The notes under the pieces were generated by a model. That model had not been told where the DNA came from. It ran no database searches and worked only from the letters and a program-made list of their open reading frames with translations. A program made the translations under genes and the position numbers. 64,000 nucleotides of DNA, taken from positions 434,001-498,000 of the forward strand of contig NZ_RAQC01000001.1 in NCBI RefSeq assembly GCF_003610405.1, written 5' to 3'. This stretch comes from Microbacterium sp. AG238. Lineage in GTDB: Bacteria; Actinomycetota; Actinomycetes; Actinomycetales; Microbacteriaceae. Positions 1 to 9,204 of the stretch are shown one piece after another. Within the stretch, counting starts at the first letter, position 1, and every line of letters begins with the position of its first letter.

Positions 1-515
1 TCGTCGATGAGGTCGACGTGGGAGCGGGTGAGCCCGTCGAGCTCCTTCTCGGCGCGCACCAGCTCGTCCTCGCCGACCTCGCTCTTGAGGCCGTCGAGTT
101 CGTCCTTCGACTTGCGGCGGATGCCGCGCAGGTGGACCTTGTGGTCTTCACCCTTCGAGCGCACGAGCTTGACGTACTCCTTGCGGCGCTCCTCCGTGAG
201 CTCGGGCATCGTGACACGGACGATGTTGCCGTCGTTCGTCGGGTTCACGCCGAGGTTCGGGGTGTCGCGAATGGCCTGCTCGATGGCCTTGAGCGCCGAC
301 TTGTCGTACGGCGTCACGATGATCGTCCGGGCTTCGGGTGTGTTAAGCGACGCGAGCTGCGCGAGCGGCGTCGGCGACCCGTAGTAGTCGACGAGGATCT
401 TCTGGAACAGCGCCGTGTTGGCACGCCCCGTTCGCACGGTGGAGAAGTCCTCCTTCGCCGCCTCGACGGCGCGTTCCATGCGGGCTTTCGTGTCAGCGAG
501 GATCTCGGGGATCAC
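1..515 (-). CDS. frr: Ribosome recycling factor (3' end cut by window)
   Basis: Releases ribosomes from mRNA after termination together with EF-G. The visible 171 codons begin at a GTG ([13 protein letters not shown]) and contain the conserved RTGRA segment near residue 30 and the YYGSPTPL segment near residue 45. The family is about 185 aa long, so roughly the last dozen residues lie outside the window. A GGAG four bases upstream supports the GTG start. It follows pyrH by about 50 bp in the usual rpsB-tsf-pyrH-frr order. Identification is from direct reading of the protein; the start codon is slightly less certain than the gene. Confidence 0.95.
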   Translation of the reverse strand, partial: MIPEILADTKARMERAVEAAKEDFSTVRTGRANTALFQKILVDYYGSPTPLAQLASLNTPEARTIIVTPYDKSALKAIEQAIRDTPNLGVNPTNDGNIVRVTMPELTEERRKEYVKLVRSKGEDHKVHLRGIRRKSKDELDGLKSEVGEDELVRAEKELDGLTRSHVDLID

Positions 516-569
516 GTCACTCCATTCGTCGGTACGTCCGGTCAAGTCTAGTCTGCGGGCAGCGGCCGC

Positions 570-1289
570 TCACACGGTGACGAGCGTGCCGATGCGCTCG
601 CCCAGCAGTGCCCGGGTCACATTGCCAGCCGGCTCCATGCCGAACACGCGCATGTCGATGCGGTTGTCCATGCACAGGCTGAATGCCGTCGAATCCACGA
701 CCTTCAAGCCGCGCTGCAGTGCTTCGCCATAGGTGATGCTCTCGATCTTCTGCGCGGTCGGATCCTTCTTGGGATCGGCGGTGTAGACCGCGTCGACGCC
801 GTTCTTCGCGACGAGGACCTCGTCGGCCTTGATCTCGAGCGCACGCTGAGCGGCGACCGTGTCTGTGGAGAAGTAGGGCAGGCCGGCACCGGCGCCGAAG
901 ATCACGACGCGCCCCTTCTCCATGTGCCGTTCTGCGCGGCGCGGGATGTAGGGCTCGGCGACCTGCGTCATCGAGATAGCCGACTGCACACGCGTGGCCG
1001 CGCCGGCCTGCTCCAAGAAGTCCTGCAGCGCGAGTGCGTTCATCACGGTGCCGAGCATGCCCATGTAGTCGGCGCGCCCACGGTCCATGCCGCGCTGGCT
1101 CAGCTCGGCGCCACGGAAGAAGTTGCCGCCGCCCACGACGATCGCGACCTCGACACGGTCGACCGCTTCGGCGATCTCCCGAGCGATCTGCCCGACGACA
1201 TCGGGGTTGACGCCCAGCTGGCCGGCACCGAATGCCTCGCCCGACAGCTTCAGCAGGACGCGCCGGCGCCCGGTCTTCTCATCGTTCAT
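570..1289 (-). CDS. pyrH: UMP kinase
   Basis: Phosphorylates UMP to UDP with ATP in pyrimidine nucleotide synthesis; a cytoplasmic amino-acid-kinase-fold enzyme. The 239-aa protein has the phosphate-binding LLKLSGEAF (residues 12-20), the glycine-rich VGGGNFFRG (about 52-60), [14 protein letters not shown] (about 131-144) and [12 protein letters not shown] (162-172), all typical of bacterial PyrH. The ATG at 1289 was chosen because it is preceded by GAGAGGGAC and gives normal family length; the open frame runs further upstream into the terminator. It sits between tsf and frr. Confidence 0.97.
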   Translation of the reverse strand: MNDEKTGRRRVLLKLSGEAFGAGQLGVNPDVVGQIAREIAEAVDRVEVAIVVGGGNFFRGAELSQRGMDRGRADYMGMLGTVMNALALQDFLEQAGAATRVQSAISMTQVAEPYIPRRAERHMEKGRVVIFGAGAGLPYFSTDTVAAQRALEIKADEVLVAKNGVDAVYTADPKKDPTAQKIESITYGEALQRGLKVVDSTAFSLCMDNRIDMRVFGMEPAGNVTRALLGERIGTLVTV

Positions 1290-1339
1290 CGTGTCCCTCT
1301 CGTCGCTGTGTTGCAGAGTATCGCCCGGACGGGCATGGA

Positions 1340-1369
1340 AAAGGCCCGCATCCGAGGATGCGGGCCTTT
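1340..1369 (-). terminator. Intrinsic terminator hairpin after tsf
   Basis: A perfect 14-bp stem (AAAGGCCCGCATCC pairing with GGATGCGGGCCTTT) lies seven bases past the tsf stop, with a T run on the exit side. It separates rpsB-tsf from pyrH-frr, so pyrH is probably reached by read-through or by its own promoter. Confidence 0.85.
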
Positions 1370-1376
1370 CGGGCAA

Positions 1377-2204
1377 TTACGCGCCGACCTTGAACCGTGC
1401 GAAGTCGGTGATCGTGATGCCGGCGTCCTTCGCGACCTGTGCGACGGACAGCTTGTTGTCCTTCGCGTAGTCCTGGTCGAGGAGGGCGACCTGCTTGAAG
1501 AACGCGCCGACGCGGCCTTCGACGATCTTCGGGAGAGCAGCCTCGGGCTTGCCCTCATTGCGGGAGATCTCGGTGACGATCTCCCGCTCCTTCTCGACAT
1601 CCGCCTCGGGAACGTCCTCACGCGAGAGGTAGCTCGGGTTGGCGAACGAGATGTGCTGCGCGATCGAGCGGGCGGTCTCGGCGTCCGAGCCCGAGTACGC
1701 CACGACGACGCCGATCTGCGGGGGCAGGTCCTTGCTCGTCTTGTGCAGGTAGATCTCGAAGGCGTCACCGGTCAGCGTGCGAACGCGGCGGAGCTCGACC
1801 TTCTCGCCGATGATCGCGGCCTCATCGTTGATGAGCTGCTCGATGGTCTGGCCCGACGCGTCGGCGGCGAGAGCAGCCTCGACGGAATCGGCGGATGCTG
1901 CAGCGGCAGCATCCGCGACCTTGTCGGCCAGCGCGATGAAGCGGTCGTTCTTCGCGACGAAGTCGGTCTCGCAGGCGAGCTCGACCAGAGTGACCTTGCC
2001 GTCCTGTTCGCGTGCGACGACCAGACCTTCGCTCGTGGAGCGGTCGGCACGCTTCGCGTTGCCCTTGGCGCCCTTGAGGCGGAGGATCTCGACGGCCTTC
2101 TCGACGTCGCCGTCAGCCTCTTCGAGGGCCTTCTTGGTGTCGACCATTCCGGTGCCGAGCTGCTCGCGCAGAGCCTTGATGTCGGCGATGGTGAAGTTTG
2201 CCAT
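1377..2204 (-). CDS. tsf: Translation elongation factor Ts
   Basis: Guanine nucleotide exchange factor that recycles EF-Tu. The 275-aa protein has an N-terminal UBA-like segment (residues 1-45) with the signature LREQLGTGMVDTKKAL (12-27), then the second signature ELACETDFVAKNDRF (75-89) and the dimerisation core. Length is normal. The ATG start has AGGAGCCGCC upstream. It lies about 100 bp after rpsB, with a strong stem-loop in the gap, and ends just before an intrinsic terminator. Confidence 0.97.
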   Translation of the reverse strand: MANFTIADIKALREQLGTGMVDTKKALEEADGDVEKAVEILRLKGAKGNAKRADRSTSEGLVVAREQDGKVTLVELACETDFVAKNDRFIALADKVADAAAAASADSVEAALAADASGQTIEQLINDEAAIIGEKVELRRVRTLTGDAFEIYLHKTSKDLPPQIGVVVAYSGSDAETARSIAQHISFANPSYLSREDVPEADVEKEREIVTEISRNEGKPEAALPKIVEGRVGAFFKQVALLDQDYAKDNKLSVAQVAKDAGITITDFARFKVGA

Positions 2205-2246
2205 GAGTGGCGGCTCCTTCTGTCTGTGGGAAATCTCGTGGATGCC

Positions 2247-2284
2247 GATCGGCGCGGCCGGGCTCAGCCGCGGCCGCGCCGATC
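2247..2284 (-). promoter_or_regulatory. Stem-loop between rpsB and tsf
   Basis: A perfect 13-bp inverted repeat (GATCGGCGCGGCC and its complement, 12-nt spacer) fills most of the rpsB-tsf gap. No T run follows in either direction, so it is more likely an RNA processing, stability or partial attenuation element than a full terminator. The role is inference. Confidence 0.6.
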
Positions 2285-2309
2285 GTAGCGGGTCAGGAAG
2301 ACGCGCTGA

Positions 2310-3242
2310 TTACTTCTCGGTCGCCTCGGCGGCGACGGTCTCGGCCTGAGCCTCGGCGCCCGCCTCGTCGGCCGGCGTCTCGGTCGCAGCGACCTCGGCG
2401 GCAGCGCCCTCGACGGCGGCGTCCTCGGTCGAAGCAGCGTCTTCGGTCGACGCAGCAGCCTCGGCCGGAGCGGCCTCTGCCGGAGCGCTCTCGAGCAGCT
2501 CGCGCTCCCAGTCGGCGAGCGGCTCGGCCTCGGCCGACTCGTCGGTCGGCTGGTGACGCTGGATCAGGCCCTCGGCGGCAGCGTCGGCGATGATACGCGT
2601 GAGCAGGCTCACCGAGCGGATCGCGTCGTCGTTACCGGGGATCGGGTACTGGAACTCGTCGGGGTCGGCGTTCGTGTCGAGGATGCCGATCACGGGGATG
2701 CCGAGCTTCTTGGCCTCGTCGATGGCGAGGTGCTCGCGCTTGGCGTCGACGACCCAGATCGCCGAGGGGGTCTTCTGCAGGTTGCGGATACCACCGAGCG
2801 ACTTGTGCAGCTTGTCGAGCTCGCGCTTCTTGAGCAGCAGCTCCTTCTTCGTGAAGCCGCTGGCCGCGGGGTTGTCGAAGTCGAGCTCCTCGAGCTCCTT
2901 CATACGGGCGAGGCGCTTCGAGACCGTCTGGAAGTTGGTCAGCAGGCCACCGAGCCAGCGCTGGTTCACGTAGGGCTGGCCCACGCGGGTCGCCTGCTCT
3001 GCGATGACTTCCTGCGCCTGCTTCTTCGTGCCGACGAAGAGGACGGTGCCGCCGTGGGCGACGGTCTCCTTGACGTACTCGTAGGCGCGGTCGATGTACG
3101 ACAGCGACTGCTGCAGGTCGATGATGTGGATGCCCGAGCGCTCGGTCAGGATGAAGCGCTTGACTTTCGGGTTCCAGCGGCGGGTCTGGTGCCCGAAGTG
3201 GACGCCGCTGTCGAGCAGCTGGCGAATGGTGACGACGGCCAT
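2310..3242 (-). CDS. rpsB: 30S ribosomal protein S2
   Basis: Small-subunit protein at the head-body junction. The 310-aa product starts [20 protein letters not shown] and carries the S2 core ([43 protein letters not shown]) to about residue 240. The last 65 or so residues are a low-complexity Ala/Glu/Thr tail ([17 protein letters not shown]), longer than in E. coli S2 (about 240 aa). The ATG at 3242 gives the conserved N-terminus; the frame stays open upstream but without family similarity. First gene of the rpsB-tsf unit. Confidence 0.97.
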   Translation of the reverse strand: MAVVTIRQLLDSGVHFGHQTRRWNPKVKRFILTERSGIHIIDLQQSLSYIDRAYEYVKETVAHGGTVLFVGTKKQAQEVIAEQATRVGQPYVNQRWLGGLLTNFQTVSKRLARMKELEELDFDNPAASGFTKKELLLKKRELDKLHKSLGGIRNLQKTPSAIWVVDAKREHLAIDEAKKLGIPVIGILDTNADPDEFQYPIPGNDDAIRSVSLLTRIIADAAAEGLIQRHQPTDESAEAEPLADWERELLESAPAEAAPAEAAASTEDAASTEDAAVEGAAAEVAATETPADEAGAEAQAETVAAEATEK

Positions 3243-3272
3243 GGCCGTTCTCCTTCTGTTTCGGTTGATTCG

Positions 3273-3289
3273 CCGGACCGACGGTCCGG
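3273..3289 (-). promoter_or_regulatory. Small hairpin in the rpsB 5' leader
   Basis: CCGGACC-gac-GGTCCGG, a 7-bp perfect stem 31 bases upstream of the rpsB start. It falls within the leader predicted from the upstream -10 box. S2 operons are often autoregulated through leader structure, but nothing here proves that. Confidence 0.4.
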
Positions 3290-3413
3290 TGTTCCTGGTG
3301 CCCGGCGCACTTCCGCTCGCCGCCGGAGCGGGAGACCTGGGGAAGGTGCGCCACGATCGGAACCGATCGCTCAGGGCACGCGTAGTCACCTCGACGAGCG
3401 AGGTGCGGACATC

Positions 3414-3422
3414 AGTGTAGCA
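3414..3422 (-). promoter_or_regulatory. rpsB: Candidate rpsB promoter (extended -10)
   Basis: TGCTACACT on the minus strand is a TAnnnT -10 with the extended TGn element. No good -35 stands 17 bases further up. Transcription would start near 3407, giving a leader of about 165 nt. Called from motif only. Confidence 0.45.
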
Positions 3423-3518
3423 GTCGGCCACTCCTCCCCGAGGCCTTCCGCAGCCCGCGTGTCCACGCGTCGAGGGCCAGCCGAGGCCCCGGAACGGCGA
3501 GCTATCGAGACTGACCAT

Positions 3519-4022
3519 GTGAGCCGCAGCCCGTCCCTCGTCATCGTCGCGTTATTCATCGTGGCGGCCCGCCTCTTCCTTCCCGACGTCGCAGAGTCGG
3601 GCGCCGCTCCTCCGACGGGATCACCCTGGACGATGCCACTGCGGGAAGCGACCGTCATACGCCCGTTCGAGGCCCCCGCGCACGCTTACGCGCCGGGCCA
3701 CCGCGGAGTGGACATCTCCGGTCCGGGCCGCGAGGTCGTCTCTCCGGCTGAGGGAGTGATCGCCTTCGCGGGCCCCGTCGCCGGGCGCGCGGTCATCACG
3801 ATCGATCACGGCGACGGCCTGGTGACCAGCCTCGAGCCGGTCGAGACGTCGCTGATACCCGGCACGCCCGTCGTCCAGGGCCAGCCGGTGGGTTCTGCGG
3901 CCCTCGGCGGTCATGGTGGGGATGGCAGCATCCACTTCGGCGTCCGCCGCCACGGCGAGTACATCAATCCCCTGCTGCTGATCAGCGGGCTCGCGCGTCC
4001 GGTCCTGCTGCCATGCTGTTGA
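3519..4022 (+). CDS. M23-family (LytM-like) peptidase-domain protein
   Basis: A 167-aa exported or membrane-anchored protein. The GTG start gives a hydrophobic N-terminal segment ([15 protein letters not shown], about residues 6-20) followed by an M23 beta domain. HRGVDIS supplies the His/Asp zinc ligands of the HxxxD type. The second motif, usually HxH, reads SIHFGVR, so the first histidine is replaced by serine and catalysis is uncertain; such domains can act as regulators of cell-wall hydrolases. Divergent from rpsB and convergent with the following lipoprotein gene, with three bases between their stops. Confidence 0.8.
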   Translation: MSRSPSLVIVALFIVAARLFLPDVAESGAAPPTGSPWTMPLREATVIRPFEAPAHAYAPGHRGVDISGPGREVVSPAEGVIAFAGPVAGRAVITIDHGDGLVTSLEPVETSLIPGTPVVQGQPVGSAALGGHGGDGSIHFGVRRHGEYINPLLLISGLARPVLLPCC

Positions 4023-4025
4023 GGG

Positions 4026-4604
4026 TCAGCCGTTGCCGATCGCGTTGCGGTCACCGCTCTGCATGACGGACCCGAGAAGATCCGCGTCGATGCGGTTGTC
4101 GTTGCCCGACACCGAGACGGCTCCGATCTCATCGGCATCGACGGAGTTCCGGTCCCCGGCGATGGTGAGGGCGCCGACCCTGGTGGCATCCACATCCGCG
4201 GACTGCCCCGTGATCTCCAGCGAGTCGACCGATCCGAGGTCGATCTCGATGCGATCACCGCTCGCGACCACGTTTCCGACGCGCGCTCGGTCGAGGTCGA
4301 CGTCGAGCGAAGCGCCCTCGATGCGGACCACGTCGCACTCTCCGGCGAAGGCGACGTGGAGATCGGTTCCGCGAATCGCGACGACGCCGTCGACGCACGC
4401 GAGATCGTCCGCACCCGGCTCCGCCGGAACCGTTGCTTCGGACGTTGCTTGCGGTGTCGCGGCGGGCGGAGTCGAGGGAGCCGCCGAGGTCCGCGGCGCC
4501 GTCGGCCGGACGACACGGTCGGGTTCATCCGACGGCACTGGCGTGCACGACGCGAGCATCGCGACAAGCACTGTCGCGCCGATCGCTGCAGCAAGTCTTT
4601 TCAT
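4026..4604 (-). CDS. Lipoprotein with DUF3060-like repeats
   Basis: A 192-aa predicted lipoprotein. MKRLAAAIGATVLVAMLASC is a lipobox signal peptide (LASC, Cys20), followed by a Pro/Thr/Ala linker to about residue 75. The rest is a run of near-perfect 17-residue repeats, for example AGDRNSVDADEIGAVSV and SGNDNRIDADLLGSVMQ, which suggest a small parallel beta-helix, as in DUF3060 proteins. An AGGAG seven bases before the ATG at 4604 fixes the start rather than upstream in-frame codons. Function unknown; surface location is inferred from the lipobox. Confidence 0.75.
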   Translation of the reverse strand: MKRLAAAIGATVLVAMLASCTPVPSDEPDRVVRPTAPRTSAAPSTPPAATPQATSEATVPAEPGADDLACVDGVVAIRGTDLHVAFAGECDVVRIEGASLDVDLDRARVGNVVASGDRIEIDLGSVDSLEITGQSADVDATRVGALTIAGDRNSVDADEIGAVSVSGNDNRIDADLLGSVMQSGDRNAIGNG

Positions 4605-4670
4605 GCGCGTCTCCTCGTCATGTGCCTCCGCGTGCTCCCCCACGCTACGACGGCGGAGACCACCCAACCA

Positions 4671-5582
4671 TCATGCGCGCGGATGTGCCTGTCGGTAAGC
4701 GGCGGCGAGCCGCTCCCCCGAGACGTGCGTGTAGATCTGCGTCGTGCCCAGGCTCGCATGCCCGAGGATCTCCTGGACAGCGCGTAGATCGGCACCGCCG
4801 TCGAGCAGATGGGTGGCGGCGGAATGCCGCAGGGTATGCGGACCGACGGTGTCGACACCGAGCGCGGGCCCGAGCTTCTCCGAGACCGTCGCGTAGACGG
4901 CTCGCGCCGTTAGCCGGCCGCCGCGCGAGCCGAGAAACACCGCTCGACCCCCACCTCTCCGGCCAGCGGCGCGTGCGGTGAGCACGGGGCGCCCACGAAC
5001 GAGATACGCCTGCAACGCTTCGAAGGCCGGGCCTCCCACGGGGACGACCCGGTCCTTGTCGCCCTTGCCTGTGACGCGCGCCGTGCGGCGATCACCGTCG
5101 ACGTCGTCGACGTCGAGTCCGCACAGCTCGGACACGCGGATGCCCGTCGCATACAGGAGCTCGAGGATCGCGTGGTCGCGCAGCAGCAACGGATCACCGT
5201 CAGCCGCACGCGTCTGCAGCTCGTCGAGGACCGACGCCATCGTCTGCGCGGTCGCGACTTTGGGCAGGGTACGCGCTCGTTTCGGCGAAGCGAGGCGCAG
5301 CGCGGGATCGCTGGCGATCGCACCACGCTCGGCAGCCCACGCGAAGAAGCCGCGCGCGGTCGCGGTTCGGCGGGCCAGTGTCGAGCGCGCGTCGCCCCGT
5401 TCACTCGCGCGCCAGACCCAGTCACGCAGCACCTCGATGTCCACGTCCGTGAGCTCGATGTCGCCGGCGGCACCCGCGAGGTCTGCGAGGTCGTTGCGGT
5501 ACGCGCGCACCGTGTTCTCCGAGAGCCTGCGCACGCGCAGCAGATGGTCCGCGTACGCCTCCGCCGCCTCCGAGATGAGCAT
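4671..5582 (-). CDS. xerC: Tyrosine recombinase XerC
   Basis: Site-specific recombinase that resolves chromosome dimers at dif together with XerD. The 303-aa protein has the SAM-like core-binding domain (about residues 1-85) and a catalytic domain with Arg149 (ATGIRVSEL), a lysine near 173 (TGKGDKDR), His249 and Arg252 (HTLRHSAATH), His275 (LGHAS) and the nucleophile Tyr284 (TQIYTHV). All catalytic residues are present. It lies downstream of dprA, the common actinobacterial arrangement, which favours XerC over an integrase; no phage or transfer genes are nearby. Confidence 0.93.
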   Translation of the reverse strand: MLISEAAEAYADHLLRVRRLSENTVRAYRNDLADLAGAAGDIELTDVDIEVLRDWVWRASERGDARSTLARRTATARGFFAWAAERGAIASDPALRLASPKRARTLPKVATAQTMASVLDELQTRAADGDPLLLRDHAILELLYATGIRVSELCGLDVDDVDGDRRTARVTGKGDKDRVVPVGGPAFEALQAYLVRGRPVLTARAAGRRGGGRAVFLGSRGGRLTARAVYATVSEKLGPALGVDTVGPHTLRHSAATHLLDGGADLRAVQEILGHASLGTTQIYTHVSGERLAAAYRQAHPRA

Positions 5583-5640
5583 GCAGTCAGCATGACCGAT
5601 CCTCAGGCACCGCGGGGCCAGGCTCGCGGAGACCCGGTCG

Positions 5641-6822
5641 TCAGGCTCCCTGCCGCCGCCACCCGCGTTCGTCTGACACGACCCACCCGTCGAGCGTCAT
5701 CAGTCCCAGCCAGGCGCTCACTTCCTCACCGGCGACGCCGGAGCGCCTCGCGATCTCCGCGACATCCCGCGGCGTTCGCGTGCTCAGTGCGTCGAGCACC
5801 CTCGTCGCATCGTCCGTGCGTCCGTCGGCGGCGGACTCCGCGTCACGTCGAGGCCCGTCTGACCATCCGATCATCTCCCGAACGTCATCCGCGCTCGTGA
5901 TGCACCGCCCGTCGTACTCACGGAGGATCCGGTGGCAACCCGCCGACGCCGCAGAGGTGATCGGTCCCGGCACGGCGCCCAGCGCCCTCCCGAGCGCAGC
6001 CGCGTGCCCGGCGGTGTTCAACGAGCCCGACCGCCAGCCTGCCTCGATCACCACAGTGGCATCGGAGAGGGCGGCGATCAGCCTGTTGCGCTGCAGGAAG
6101 CGCCACTTCGTCGGGGCCGTGCCGCACGGCACCTCGCTCATCACCGCGCCGCGGCGCGACACGTTCGTCAGCAGTCCGGCGTGCCCGGACGGATATGCCT
6201 TGTCAACGCCCCCCGCCAGCACGGCGATCGTGCTGCCGTCGACGGCGAGACAGGCGCGATGTGCCGCCGCATCGATTCCGACGGCCGCACCCGAAACGAT
6301 CGTCACGCCGGCGACGGCGAGCTCGCCCGCGATCTCGCCCGCCACCTGCACGCCGTACGCCGTCGCCGCGCGAGCGCCGACGAGCGCGATCGCTGCCCCG
6401 GGCGCGGCGAGAGCATCGGCCGATCCTCTGACCCAGAGTGCGGCGGGGGCATGAATGCCGAGTTCGTCGACCCTCTCCGGCCAGGCCGCATCACCCGGCA
6501 CGATGAGCCGCACCCCGACGCGCTTCGCACGCTCGATCGCGTACGCGTGGTCGTCCTGCCGCGGGCGCCAGCGGGCACAGGCACGGCGCCAATCGCGCAC
6601 GCTGAGGTCGAGTTCTTCGGGAGGGGCGTCGTCCCGCAGGGCCACCCGGAGCGCAGCGAACGCACCCAGACGCTGGATCGTGAGCCCTGCGATACCGTCG
6701 CCGGGCTCAGCCAGCACGGACCATCGCGCTCGCGCCCAGCGCTCGCGACAGCTCTCGGGATCGTCGAGGTCGCTGGCGGGCACGAGCCCCGTCAGCGCGA
6801 CGCGGGCTTCCTCGTCGGTCAC
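5641..6822 (-). CDS. dprA: DNA-processing protein DprA
   Basis: Loads RecA on incoming single-stranded DNA in transformable bacteria. The GTG at 6822 overlaps the comM stop in a GTGA, giving 393 aa. The Rossmann-like core shows VGARAATAYGVQVAG, SGAAVGIDAAAH and RNRLIAALSDATVVIEA, hallmarks of DprA/Smf. The last 60 or so residues form a winged-helix-like DprA C-terminus (VLDALSTRTPRDVAEIARRSGV). Translationally coupled to comM. Whether the organism is naturally competent cannot be told from this window. Confidence 0.95.
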   Translation of the reverse strand: MTDEEARVALTGLVPASDLDDPESCRERWARARWSVLAEPGDGIAGLTIQRLGAFAALRVALRDDAPPEELDLSVRDWRRACARWRPRQDDHAYAIERAKRVGVRLIVPGDAAWPERVDELGIHAPAALWVRGSADALAAPGAAIALVGARAATAYGVQVAGEIAGELAVAGVTIVSGAAVGIDAAAHRACLAVDGSTIAVLAGGVDKAYPSGHAGLLTNVSRRGAVMSEVPCGTAPTKWRFLQRNRLIAALSDATVVIEAGWRSGSLNTAGHAAALGRALGAVPGPITSAASAGCHRILREYDGRCITSADDVREMIGWSDGPRRDAESAADGRTDDATRVLDALSTRTPRDVAEIARRSGVAGEEVSAWLGLMTLDGWVVSDERGWRRQGA

Positions 6823-8366
6823 TGCTGAAGCCCCTTCTTCAGGAACAGCGCATGCCCGACGTCGCTCGCGGTGAGCCGCTCGCGGCCCGCGAGGTCGGCG
6901 ACCGACCATGCCACTCGCAGCACCCGGTCATAGCCACGCAGCGTGAGCGCACCGCGGTGAAGTGCGGCGTCGAGCGGCGCGCGGACACGCGGTTCGGGAG
7001 CCAAAGGCCCGTCTCGCAGCCATGCTCCGGACACGGCGGCGTTGCTCCGCCACGGTGTCGCCCCCAACCGCTCGGCGGCACGCGAGCGTGCAGCCGCCAC
7101 GCGCTGCCTGGCGGCATCGGTCGTGGTCTGCGCGGGACCTCGTGACGCCAGGTCGGCGAGCGAGACCCGCGAAAGCGAGAGCTCGATGTCGATGCGGTCC
7201 AGCAGCGGGCCCGAGAGCCGCCCCAGATAGCGGCGGATCGCGAGGGACGGGCACGAGCAACTGCCGCCACGGACGCCGTACTGTCCGCACGGGCAGGGGT
7301 TCGTGGCAAGCACCAGCTGGAACCTCGCCGGCAGAGTCGCCCGGAATCCCGCCCGGTGGATGTCGATCGACCCCGCCTCGAGCGGCTGACGCAGCGAGTC
7401 CAGCGCGTGAGCGCTGTACTCCCCGGCCTCATCGAGGAACAGCACTCCCCCGCTCGCCCGAGCGATCGCCCCCGGGCGGAGCGACCTGCTGCCGCCGCCC
7501 ACGAGCGCTGCGACGCTGACGCTGTGATGCGGCGCCTCGAACGGAGGGATCCTGCTCAGATTCTCGACGACCGCGCCCGAGAGGGATCGGATCGACGCCA
7601 CCTGCAGGGCCGTCTCGTCGTCGAGCGGTGGCAGGATTCCCGGTAGGCGGCGCGCGAGCATCGTCTTTCCGGCGCCGGGCGGACCACTCATAAGCAGATG
7701 ATGGCCGCCGGCTGCCGCGACGACGAGCGCGTCGATCGCCTCCTCCTGTCCACGGATGTCCGACAGGTCGTCGACGGGCGACTCACCGTCCCCGTGTCTG
7801 CCCTCGTTGACGGGAAGCGCGACTTCGGGCACCGCCTCATCGTCGCCGTCGACGTCGAGCCCATGCCAACGCGCCACACCGGCGAGGGTGCGGCACCCGA
7901 CGACGCGGATCCCGTCGACGAGAGCGGCCTCCGCACGACACGCCTCGGGCACGATGACCGCACGGCGTCCCGCCCGGGCAGCGGCGATGACGGCGGGCAG
8001 GACGCCCGGCACGGGACGAAGCCGCCCGTCGAGCCCCAGCTCGCCGATGTGGACGGTGTCGACCAGTGACGCCGGATCCATCGGCAGTTCCGTCGCGAGC
8101 GCCGCGACGGCGATGGCGACATCGAAACCCGATCCCTGCTTCGGCAAGCTCGCGGGCGAGAGGTTCACCGTGACCCTGCGCCGCGACAGCGGCAGCCCGC
8201 TGTTCTGACAGGCGTTGTGCACACGCTGCTGCGCCTCGGCGAGGGCCCGATCCGCGAGGCCGACGATGCGGAACGCCGGCGTCTGGTTCGACAGGTCGGC
8301 CTCGACCTCCACGAGGTCGCCCGCGAGTCCCGTGAGCGAAACCGCCCACGTGCGACCGAGGCTCAC
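6819..8366 (-). CDS. comM: YifB/ComM-family AAA+ ATPase
   Basis: Mg-chelatase-like AAA+ protein; ComM acts as a helicase promoting branch migration during transformation. The 515 aa comprise an N-terminal Lon-like ChlI domain (residues 1-165), a Walker A GPPGAGKT at 228-235, a Walker B ending in LFLDEAGEY, a cysteine-containing segment NPCPCGQYG, and the C-terminal lid. The GTG start at 8366 overlaps the yraN stop (GTGA), and its own stop overlaps dprA, so three genes are translationally coupled. Confidence 0.95.
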   Translation of the reverse strand: MSLGRTWAVSLTGLAGDLVEVEADLSNQTPAFRIVGLADRALAEAQQRVHNACQNSGLPLSRRRVTVNLSPASLPKQGSGFDVAIAVAALATELPMDPASLVDTVHIGELGLDGRLRPVPGVLPAVIAAARAGRRAVIVPEACRAEAALVDGIRVVGCRTLAGVARWHGLDVDGDDEAVPEVALPVNEGRHGDGESPVDDLSDIRGQEEAIDALVVAAAGGHHLLMSGPPGAGKTMLARRLPGILPPLDDETALQVASIRSLSGAVVENLSRIPPFEAPHHSVSVAALVGGGSRSLRPGAIARASGGVLFLDEAGEYSAHALDSLRQPLEAGSIDIHRAGFRATLPARFQLVLATNPCPCGQYGVRGGSCSCPSLAIRRYLGRLSGPLLDRIDIELSLSRVSLADLASRGPAQTTTDAARQRVAAARSRAAERLGATPWRSNAAVSGAWLRDGPLAPEPRVRAPLDAALHRGALTLRGYDRVLRVAWSVADLAGRERLTASDVGHALFLKKGLQQ

Positions 8367-8725
8367 CGCAGATCCTCGACATGCTCTATCACCGCCGAGT
8401 CGACGTCGTCACCCGTGATCCCGATGACGTCGAGGCGGATCCGCCTACCTCGCACCGCGCCAGGATGCGCCGCGATCCAGGCGCACGCGAGGCGCCACAG
8501 CCGATCCTTCTTGCGCTCGTCCACCGCCTCGAACGGGTGCCCGTACGCTGCGCTGCGACGGGTCTTCACCTCGACGACGACGAGTTCGTCGCGCGACACC
8601 GCGACGATGTCGATCTCGCCCTGACGGTCACGCCAGTTACGGTCGAGGATCTCGTACCCGCGGCGGATCAGATACCGCGCGGCCCGCTCTTCACCGGCTC
8701 GGCCCCGGTCGTCTTTCGCTGCCAT
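8363..8725 (-). CDS. YraN/UPF0102 endonuclease-like protein
   Basis: A 120-aa protein of the UPF0102 family with a PD-(D/E)xK fold. GEIDIVAV supplies the Asp (about residue 39) and VVVEVKTR the ExK (52-54); the early GEERAARYL is also typical. Its role in vivo is unsettled. It stands just upstream of comM and dprA and overlaps comM by four bases, consistent with a link to DNA uptake or processing, but that is inference from position. Confidence 0.9.
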   Translation of the reverse strand: MAAKDDRGRAGEERAARYLIRRGYEILDRNWRDRQGEIDIVAVSRDELVVVEVKTRRSAAYGHPFEAVDERKKDRLWRLACAWIAAHPGAVRGRRIRLDVIGITGDDVDSAVIEHVEDLR

Positions 8726-8814
8726 ACGAGAACTCTCGCCTGGCGACGTGCTGCCCAGGAGTCAGGGCTCCCAGACGGTGCATAAGCGACGGGGCGCCGG
8801 TCTTGGGGAGGAGC

Positions 8815-9138
8815 TCAGCTGTCGAGTGAGAGCTCGTCGGGAAGCTCGAAGTCGCGACGCTGGAGCTCTTCGACGTTGACGTCCTTGAAGGTGAGCACGC
8901 GCACGGACTTCACGAAACGGTCGGCCCGGTAGATGTCCCAGACCCACACGTCGTTCATCGTGAGCTCGAAGTAGAAGTCGTGCTCGGTGTCGCGGCGAAC
9001 GACGTTGACGTCGTTCGCGAGGTAGAAGCGACGCTCGGTCTCGATCACGTACTGGAACTGCGACACGACGTCGCGGTACTCCTTGTAGAGCGCCAGCTCC
9101 AGCTCGCGGTCATAGTCTTCGAAGACTTCGTCATCCAT
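8815..9138 (-). CDS. DUF2469-family protein
   Basis: A 107-aa acidic protein (MDDEVFEDYDRELELALYKEY) matching the actinobacterial DUF2469 family, which is almost always found next to rnhB and yraN. No catalytic motif or membrane segment is visible; the repeated aromatic and acidic residues suggest a compact soluble fold. No function is known to me. It lies between rnhB and yraN in the same direction and is probably cotranscribed. Confidence 0.85.
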   Translation of the reverse strand: MDDEVFEDYDRELELALYKEYRDVVSQFQYVIETERRFYLANDVNVVRRDTEHDFYFELTMNDVWVWDIYRADRFVKSVRVLTFKDVNVEELQRRDFELPDELSLDS

Positions 9139-9204
9139 GGTGCTTCCATCCTAGGCGGCGGCAGCATGACGTGATCGTCCCCGGCCACCGCCGGCAGAAC
9201 CGGT

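Noticed and set aside
924..2288. Long plus-strand open frame opposite tsf and pyrH
   Set aside because: Third-position GC bias opens antisense frames in high-GC genes; no domain, no Shine-Dalgarno, and the opposite strand holds conserved genes.
4671..5582. Phage integrase or mobile element at the tyrosine recombinase
   Set aside because: Housekeeping neighbours, XerC length and lack of attachment repeats or phage genes point to XerC.
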